From positions 1 through 64,000 of the forward strand of contig CAYSQA010000002.1 in the NCBI GenBank assembly GCA_964433225.1: a stretch of 64,000 nucleotides of DNA, in the 5' to 3' direction. Numbering within the stretch: the stretch's first letter is position 1; the number at the start of each line of letters is the position of its first letter. Under the pieces are notes generated by a model. The model saw only the letters and a list, made by a program, of their open reading frames with translations. It was not told the DNA's origin and ran no database searches. Below, one piece after another: positions 58,556-64,000 of this stretch. The translations under genes were made by a program, and so were the position numbers. The stretch comes from CG2-30-36-39 sp964433225. Lineage in GTDB: Bacteria > Patescibacteriota > Microgenomatia > UBA1400 > PJMF01.

Positions 58556-59827
58556 ATGACCGCAAAAACTGCAAAAAAAGCTTCAACCGAGATTGCTAAA
58601 AAAGAAATTAAAGCTAGTAAAAAACTAGTAAAAAAAATAGTCAAAGAAACTAAAGCAACGGCAGCCAAGCAAGTTGAAGAATTGGCAGAAGATAATGGGG
58701 TCACTACTCCATTTATTTTTCTTCCTCAACAAGAAGAAAAAAAACTACCAGCTAAAACTCAAGAACAGGTAGAGGCCTTATTCAAAAAAGCCAAAAAACA
58801 AGGTTACGTTACCCAAGAAGAAATCTTGGATGTATTTGTTGAGCCAGAACTTTACTTGGAACAGTTAGATGATTTTTATGATGATATTGTTAAAGCAGAC
58901 ATTGATGTATTTGAAGCAGTTTCCGAAACTAAAGAGGAAGAAGATAGTGACGAATTACAACAAGAATTAGATTTACTTAGCAGTTTGAAGAATACGGGTG
59001 TAGCTGATCCAGTCAGAATGTATCTTAAGGAGATTGGTCGGATTCCGTTGCTCAATCGTGAACAGGAAATTCGTTTAGCTCAAGAAGTAGAGGCCGGGAG
59101 TGACAAAGCCAAACAAAAATTAATCGATGCCAATTTGAGATTAGTTGTTTCTATTGCCAAAAAATACATTGGTCGTGGGATGACTTTTTTGGATTTGATT
59201 CAAGAAGGTAATAAAGGTTTGATTAGAGCAGTCGAGAAATTCGACTGGACCAAAGGATTTAAGTTTTCGACTTATGCCACCTGGTGGATTCGTCAGGCTA
59301 TTACTCGTTCCATCGCCGATCAAGCTAGAACCATTCGTATCCCAGTTCACATGGTGGAAACCATCAACAAGCTGATGAGAACGGCTCGTCGCTTGATGCA
59401 AGATCTCGGTCGTGAGCCGACCCCAGAAGAAATTGGTGAAAAAATGGAGATGGAACCGGAAAAGGTTCGTGAAATCTTGAAGATTTCACAAAACACTACC
59501 TCTTTGGAAACTCCAGTCGGTGATGGCGAAGACGATAGCATTTTGGGTGATTTCATTGCTGATGACAAACAAATTTCTCCATATGAGGCCACTAGTAAAC
59601 AAATGTTGCGTGAAAACATCGAGGAAGTATTGAGTGCTTTATCCGATCGTGAGGCTAAAGTTTTGAAGATGAGATTTGGTTTACAGGGTAATAAAACCAT
59701 GACTTTGGAAGAAGTTGGTAAGAAGTTTGGGGTGACCCGTGAACGGATTCGTCAAATCGAGGCAAAAGCCCTGCGTAAGCTCAAACATCCAAGTCGCAGA
59801 AAGAAGTTGCAAGACTTCTTAGAATAG
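58556..59827 (+). CDS. rpoD: Primary sigma-70 factor
   Basis: About 423 residues counted from the ATG at 58556 (the frame runs 10 codons further but the upstream part is not sigma-like). A Lys-rich N-terminus leads to region 1.2 (VRMYLKEIGRIPLLNREQEIRLAQ), region 2 (KKYIGRGMTFLDLIQEGNKGLIRAVEKFDWTKGFKFSTYATWWIRQAITR), region 3 and region 4 (MTLEEVGKKFGVTRERIRQIEAKALRKLK). TATAAT at 58540-58545 puts transcription start almost at the ATG. This is the housekeeping sigma whose -35/-10 consensus is seen in several promoters here. Confidence 0.96.
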   Translation: MTAKTAKKASTEIAKKEIKASKKLVKKIVKETKATAAKQVEELAEDNGVTTPFIFLPQQEEKKLPAKTQEQVEALFKKAKKQGYVTQEEILDVFVEPELYLEQLDDFYDDIVKADIDVFEAVSETKEEEDSDELQQELDLLSSLKNTGVADPVRMYLKEIGRIPLLNREQEIRLAQEVEAGSDKAKQKLIDANLRLVVSIAKKYIGRGMTFLDLIQEGNKGLIRAVEKFDWTKGFKFSTYATWWIRQAITRSIADQARTIRIPVHMVETINKLMRTARRLMQDLGREPTPEEIGEKMEMEPEKVREILKISQNTTSLETPVGDGEDDSILGDFIADDKQISPYEATSKQMLRENIEEVLSALSDREAKVLKMRFGLQGNKTMTLEEVGKKFGVTRERIRQIEAKALRKLKHPSRRKKLQDFLE

Positions 59828-59852
59828 ATATAATACTGAGGTTCTTTATTAT

Positions 59853-59924
59853 TCCCCTGTAGCTCAGCGGCAGAGCAGGAAGCTGTTAACTTCAAGGTCG
59901 TAGGTTCGAATCCTACCGGGGGAG
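59853..59924 (+). tRNA. tRNA-Asn(GUU)
   Basis: TCCCCTG pairs with CGGGGGA (one G-U), the D-arm is AGCTCAGCGGCAGAGC, the anticodon loop CTGTTAA carries GTT, and the T-arm is GTAGGTTCGAATCCTAC. Discriminator is G at 59924. The upstream TATAAT (59829-59834) within the end of rpoD may be its promoter. Confidence 0.93.
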
Positions 59925-60006
59925 CACCTTTATTTTTCTCAAGAACAATATCCTAATAACTCAAGACCATTCTGTGGAGGGTTGAACTCTTGTTATAATT
60001 TTGTAT

Positions 60007-60699
60007 ATGAAAAACAAGTCTACAATTTACGCGAAGAATTCTGATGGTATTTATAAAATTATTCATATTGAAGTTAAAGAAGATGATTCGCTACATATTT
60101 ATTTTCCTAGAAAGAATGGATATTTTGTTAGAAGCAAACAAGATATTGACTTAGGTGGTTTCAAAAGTAAAAAATTTACTTTTGAAAGTAATATAAAAGG
60201 TCATGTTTATGAGCCTTACTTTAGTTATCACCCAGGTAAGAGTGTGGTGCATTTTAATGCAAAAGATTCAATTGGTAACAAAATTCCTTTTATTAAAGAT
60301 AGACGAAGTTCAAATATAAAAGATTTAATTGATAATGAAGAGTTTGCGCCCTTAATGACAATTGTTATTCCACCAAAAATGAATGTTTTTGATAAAGTTA
60401 CATCTTTAAGAAAACACAATCTACTATTAAATGTTCCTAGAAATCATGTGGCTTTATCACTAGAAATTCTAATCCATGGAAAAGGTGGATATGTAGATAA
60501 AGATAATCTGCCTTTTAAAGAAAAAAGAAATGTTTCTTTTATTTGTCATTTAAATGACAAATTGACTAATAATTTGTCATATACACTTGTTTTGAACAAT
60601 ATCTTAATAGAATCTGAAAATGATATCCCTTCTGAAATTTTTGCTATAGCCTGGAATCAGGAAATGCCTATAGGTATTTCTCTTTCTGCTAATAATTAA
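60007..60699 (+). CDS. Protein of unknown function
   Basis: About 230 residues starting at the ATG at 60007 (the frame also has a TTG at 60001). It is mostly beta with no membrane segment or signal. Features include SLHIYFPRKNGYFVRSKQ, HVYEPYFSYHPGKSVVHFNAK, and a polar C-terminal part. No family is recognised. Strongly AT-rich codons and a position right after a tRNA suggest cargo of a small inserted element. TATAAT lies just upstream. Confidence 0.7.
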   Translation: MKNKSTIYAKNSDGIYKIIHIEVKEDDSLHIYFPRKNGYFVRSKQDIDLGGFKSKKFTFESNIKGHVYEPYFSYHPGKSVVHFNAKDSIGNKIPFIKDRRSSNIKDLIDNEEFAPLMTIVIPPKMNVFDKVTSLRKHNLLLNVPRNHVALSLEILIHGKGGYVDKDNLPFKEKRNVSFICHLNDKLTNNLSYTLVLNNILIESENDIPSEIFAIAWNQEMPIGISLSANN

Positions 60700-60815
60700 A
60701 CAAAACAGTTCTTTACTTCCTCAATAATTGGGAGTTAACCCATGATATATCCCAATAAATACACAGAAATAGAGGCTAGAACTTCTTCTAGTCTGGTTTT
60801 TATTGGTCATTTAGA

Positions 60816-61829
60816 ATGGTTATAAACATGATTCTTGAAACAATATCACTAAATAAATTTATCGAAAAGGTGCTCGGCATCTATGTCCAGCTGAATAGAG
60901 AAGGTTTAGATGGAATCATTAAAGACAGGGTAATTTATTTAAAACACTTAATAGAGAAGGATAGATTGGATAACTTAATTACAGAAGACCTAATACCACT
61001 ATTTAAAGTAATTTTTGACGCGCAAGTTTTGGTAGGTTCTTCATACTCCTTTGATTCTTTTTCCATTTCAGACATCAGTTTGTTCGGATTGAAAGATTTG
61101 AAGAATTTGAATAGGGATCAACAAGAAGATTGGCTGATGCAAATGAAAATCCAATCGTGGTTACACTATAGGGGGATTCCACCACTCAATGATTTGAAGA
61201 GCATTGTTAAGCACAGTGTTTGCGAATATCGGTTTGATTTTTCGTCTCAAAAACATCTTGTGGAGTGTAAAAATCTTCACATGGGAGGCTCTAAAAATTC
61301 TGATGTACTGATAAATAAAATACTTGCGAAAATAGATCAAAATCAGTTGAACAAAACTGAAGAAGGTTTTAGTACAAATGCCTTTAAAACAATGTACCTT
61401 GACATAAGTGATTATATAAAAAAAGACAACTTATCCACAATTTCCAAATATGATATTGAGATAAATGTTCCTAATATGACATTTATGTCTAAATTAAGTG
61501 ATGATATTAACCATTATGTTTTTAATACAAAAAAGGCTTCACAGATCGATAATTTGGTTTTATGTTGGCATGAGTTTTATAAATTTAATGGCCAAGTAAT
61601 AGTATTACTTTACAATTCAGCACAATTTGGTAAAAGAAGTAACCTTATATTTGATGGGTTAGCCTTAGAAATGTTCCCTATGAAAGATAAAAGAGGTATT
61701 TTTAGTGAGATAAGATTTAAAACTAATTTCTCCAATAAAGATTATCCTGCAGAAATCCGTACAACTCTTAACATGTTACTAAGTCCTGAAGCTTTTTTTG
61801 TGGTATCAGATGAGGAGAAATCTATATAA
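60816..61829 (+). CDS. Protein with PD-(D/E)XK-like motif, unknown function
   Basis: The 337-residue protein has no signal or membrane segment. The central VCEYRFDFSSQKHLVECKNLHMGG resembles a PD-(D/E)XK nuclease core: E and D on one strand, then ECK on the next, as D-x(n)-E-x-K. After it comes a helical region, KILAKIDQNQLNKTEEGFS. The family cannot be named and the match is by motif only. The 116 bp gap before it holds nothing recognisable. With the preceding gene it forms an AT-rich pair between tRNA-Asn and a glycosyltransferase gene. Confidence 0.68.
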   Translation: MVINMILETISLNKFIEKVLGIYVQLNREGLDGIIKDRVIYLKHLIEKDRLDNLITEDLIPLFKVIFDAQVLVGSSYSFDSFSISDISLFGLKDLKNLNRDQQEDWLMQMKIQSWLHYRGIPPLNDLKSIVKHSVCEYRFDFSSQKHLVECKNLHMGGSKNSDVLINKILAKIDQNQLNKTEEGFSTNAFKTMYLDISDYIKKDNLSTISKYDIEINVPNMTFMSKLSDDINHYVFNTKKASQIDNLVLCWHEFYKFNGQVIVLLYNSAQFGKRSNLIFDGLALEMFPMKDKRGIFSEIRFKTNFSNKDYPAEIRTTLNMLLSPEAFFVVSDEEKSI

Positions 61830-61872
61830 AACATTCCCTAATTTTGTCTACAACATGGAGCACTTACAGTAT

Positions 61873-63426
61873 TTATTCTACGGTAGCTTCATATACGCTA
61901 ACATCATCAGATAGTTTATATTCATTGACAATTTTTCCGTATTTTTGTCTATTCCACCAATCTACTAATAATTGTTTATAGATCGGTTTTTCAACAATGA
62001 AAAATATTTTTTCTGCTGGTCCTATTTGTGTAGAACTAGAAAAATATTTCATTAAATCTGGTTTTTGAACTACATAGTTGGGTATATTTGGTTGATAGGC
62101 AAAATCTATTGGCAGTTTTTTTCCATTAATGGCTTGATAAAAGTATAGATATTGATAAGAAAAATCATAAATATCTGGGACATATTGATATGAGGCAAAT
62201 GGTTTTCCGTCTGCTTTTTCGTAAATTAAATTAATGGCTTGTTGTTTTATTGGTAAGAATTCTCTGCTATTTGCATATTTACCATTTAATGTTGAGAAAT
62301 ATTGATAAGTTGATAGAAAACTAGATGCTATAAGTAAAATTATCAATATAAATGAATAGTTTTTATTTATTTTTTTCAAGAAATCAACAAAGAAAACTAC
62401 AGCTACTGGCATTAAACCAAATAAATACCAGAAGTTATAATGTGTTAAAAATAACCAAATGTCAGTAATAATAAACCAGGCAGTAAATTCTAAAAAATAT
62501 TTATTCTTATTTGTTTTTTTCCAACGCCAAGATTTCCAAATGATTAGTATTAAAACTATTAAGCCCAGGTAGGTTTCTATTTTGCTTTGAAAAAAATTGG
62601 GTAATAAACTTTGTCTAACTTCAATAAGTGATTGAGTCAATACATTGAAAATAGATGGTTTAACACCTTGTTCAATGTTGACTTGTCCAGTTAGGTAAGC
62701 TAATACCCCCTTAACTTCAGAAAATTCATGTCTTAATTCAAAAACTAACTGAGGTAAAAATGGAATGAAAAATCCACTACAAATGAAAATTATTTTTCTT
62801 AAAGACAATTTAATGTTTCTAATTTTGAGACTGATAAAAACTAATAATGGATAAAGGACCGCAAAAGCCGTAGAAAAGTGAAAACCACTGGCCATTAAAA
62901 AACCCAGACTCAACCAATAAAATCTTTCCTTAATTTTTGATTGTTTTTTTTCTTCCAACTTTTTAAAAACTACTAGAATGAGCCAGGTTACTAATGTTAG
63001 CGGGAATGGATTCCAAGCACTAGTTGTTACCATAAACCATAAAGGTGTAGAGGTAAAAATTAAGGCAGCCATAAAACCAAAATATTTATTAATTAACCAT
63101 AGTTGGAAAATACCTAGCAACATAATGGTTACAACACCAGCAAGAGGATGGAAGTTAGTTAATAAAAACCCCGGTGCCAATAAGTAGTACCAACCTGGAC
63201 CAAAATATAATCCTGGGATACTAGTCCAGGGTCCAATTAATTTTGGAGATTTGTTTAAGATCATATCCATGACAGCCAAGGAATCTTTTCCATGATCAAA
63301 ACCAAATGGAATTACACCATATAAAATTATTTGAAATCTAGAGAGTAAATAAAGAAATAGTAGTATAAAAAATTTATTCAAAGACTTATTATTTTGTAAA
63401 AATTTTTTTTTAATTAATTTAATCAT
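61873..63426 (-). CDS. GT39-like membrane glycosyltransferase
   Basis: The 517-residue protein has about 11 membrane helices with the first outer loop VIPFGFDHGKDSLAVMDMIL, then LYFGPGWYYLLAPGFLL. The DH/GKD loop takes the place of the usual DE pair of GT39 and ArnT proteins, so the donor site may differ. It resembles the protein at 36902-38365 in layout. It probably transfers sugars from a lipid carrier at the outer face of the membrane. Confidence 0.82.
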   Translation of the reverse strand: MIKLIKKKFLQNNKSLNKFFILLFLYLLSRFQIILYGVIPFGFDHGKDSLAVMDMILNKSPKLIGPWTSIPGLYFGPGWYYLLAPGFLLTNFHPLAGVVTIMLLGIFQLWLINKYFGFMAALIFTSTPLWFMVTTSAWNPFPLTLVTWLILVVFKKLEEKKQSKIKERFYWLSLGFLMASGFHFSTAFAVLYPLLVFISLKIRNIKLSLRKIIFICSGFFIPFLPQLVFELRHEFSEVKGVLAYLTGQVNIEQGVKPSIFNVLTQSLIEVRQSLLPNFFQSKIETYLGLIVLILIIWKSWRWKKTNKNKYFLEFTAWFIITDIWLFLTHYNFWYLFGLMPVAVVFFVDFLKKINKNYSFILIILLIASSFLSTYQYFSTLNGKYANSREFLPIKQQAINLIYEKADGKPFASYQYVPDIYDFSYQYLYFYQAINGKKLPIDFAYQPNIPNYVVQKPDLMKYFSSSTQIGPAEKIFFIVEKPIYKQLLVDWWNRQKYGKIVNEYKLSDDVSVYEATVE

Positions 63427-63534
63427 AAATAAAGATTAGTAAAATTATATAACAGAACGGCACGAATATTCTTTTCAGGAAGTTTGTAAATACTATTTTC
63501 ATTTAGTGAATAGTTAATGCTATAATTTTTAGCT

Positions 63535-63840
63535 ATGTCCCCAAATCCCCTAATTAATGCTCTCAGTGCAGCTGCTTATATTTTTTCGGTTGTGACGATA
63601 ATGAATTTTGTTACTCAACCGCTTAGAGATAAACCAGATACATTTTTTGCACCGATCATGGTTCTATTTATGCTAACACTTTCGGTGGTTATAATGGCTT
63701 TTTTATTTTTTTACCAACCACTTTTACTTTTTATTGAGGGAAAGAAAAAACAAGCAGTAAACTTATTTGTAAAAACTGTTGGAATTTTTGCTATTTTTAC
63801 CATTATTGTTTTATTGATGTTTTCAGTTGGGATTTTTTAA
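63535..63840 (+). CDS. Three-helix membrane protein, unknown
   Basis: The 101-residue protein has three hydrophobic segments (about 8-22, 38-62 and 78-100) with charged turns KPDT and EGKKKQ. No family is recognised; such small membrane proteins often sit next to secretion or glycan genes. TATAAT lies 15 bp before the ATG, so the leader is short. Confidence 0.7.
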   Translation: MSPNPLINALSAAAYIFSVVTIMNFVTQPLRDKPDTFFAPIMVLFMLTLSVVIMAFLFFYQPLLLFIEGKKKQAVNLFVKTVGIFAIFTIIVLLMFSVGIF

Positions 63841-63883
63841 ATTTAATTAAATAACCAGCCTCGATACTGCTATAATTTCAACC

Positions 63884-64000
63884 ATGAATATAGCTGCTAC
63901 TCTCCAAAAAATAAAAAATGAAGAAGTTAGAAATAACGAGTTTTTACATTTGACTGCCAATGAAAACCAAATGTCGAAAACAGCAGCTAAGTTTTTAGGT
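63884..64000 (+). CDS. SHMT-like PLP enzyme, N-terminal fragment cut by window edge
   Basis: Only 39 residues are visible, starting at the ATG at 63884 and open at the end of the window: NEFLHLTANENQMSKTAAKFLG. This LTANEN segment resembles the LIASEN start of serine hydroxymethyltransferase-type PLP enzymes. The assignment rests on that short motif. A TATAAT at 63870-63875 lies just upstream. Confidence 0.5.
   Translation, partial: MNIAATLQKIKNEEVRNNEFLHLTANENQMSKTAAKFLG

Noticed and set aside
1..64000. UGA recoded as glycine, as in some CPR lineages
   Set aside because: Several clear genes end in TGA, for example at 970-972 and 13128-13130, and a release factor 2 gene is present.
1..64000. 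CRISPR arrays, transposases or integrases
   Set aside because: No regularly spaced repeats and no transposase or recombinase motifs were seen anywhere in the window.

Overview
This 64 kb window most likely comes from a Candidate Phyla Radiation (Patescibacteria) genome, probably of the Microgenomates lineage. That is an inference from gene content and style. Housekeeping genes are compact, often overlapping and AT-rich. Several starts sit where the transcript would begin, so mRNAs appear leaderless. The RNase Y has no membrane anchor. FtsEX sits next to a secreted murein hydrolase, and there are many membrane glycosyltransferases, a DUF4012 protein, a FemAB-type protein and a MurF-like ligase. 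No 16S rRNA gene is present. The code is the standard bacterial one: TGA is used as a stop and a release factor 2 gene is present.

Region 1 (about 0.4-18.8 kb) is an accessory island for copper and thiol-redox homeostasis. It is bracketed by two collinear imperfect direct repeats of about 130 bp (428-560 and 18707-18839). The right copy runs into the 3' end of a tRNA-Ser(GCU) gene, and the left copy carries only a tRNA-3'-end-like remnant. This is the signature of a tRNA-targeted integration, although no integrase lies in the window. The island encodes an ArsR-type repressor with an overlapping OmpR-type regulator and histidine kinase. Next come a novel-looking CC/H protein, a CcmH-DUF1573 fusion, a DUF1573 protein, a rhodanese-DUF1573 fusion and a CcdA-like transporter. 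On the opposite strand are DUF2933 and other small membrane proteins, two multicopper oxidases, a CopB-type ATPase with a metal-binding N-terminus, a Met-rich secreted protein, a second CcdA, a DsbA-like protein and a BlaI/CopY-BlaR1 regulatory pair. Two regulatory codes can be read. One is a direct-repeat box (TTTCATC, 5 bp, TTMATS) at four island promoters. The other is a palindromic TACANNTGTA box covering the -10 element of the blaI-like and dsbA-like promoters.

Region 2 (18.9-41 kb) is core genome. It has cell-envelope glycosyltransferases, FemAB, a DegT aminotransferase and a Mur ligase, then DUF4012, prfB, ftsE-ftsX and a murein hydrolase whose LytM/M23 motifs are circularly permuted. 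After these come a small secreted protein with a structured leader, an Nmad1/DUF1599 protein, a radical SAM/SPASM protein, a Crp-family regulator, a GT39-like protein, a glycoside hydrolase and a KefB-type antiporter.

Region 3 (41-50 kb) carries tRNA-Ser(UGA), tRNA-Pro(GGG), bcp, recA, rny, secG and a family-5 solute-binding protein. It also has a conspicuously GC-rich patch (48.2-49.9 kb) of two lipoprotein genes with consensus promoters, strong terminators and long structured leaders. One of these leaders contains a 30-codon small ORF.

Region 4 (50-64 kb) has a GT2, a very large GT-C-like membrane protein, a C39-like secreted protein, an RmlC-like epimerase, an M29 aminopeptidase, map, the primary sigma factor and tRNA-Asn. 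Two unrecognised genes follow, one with a PD-(D/E)XK-like motif, then another GT39-like protein, a small membrane protein and a truncated SHMT-like PLP enzyme at the right edge.
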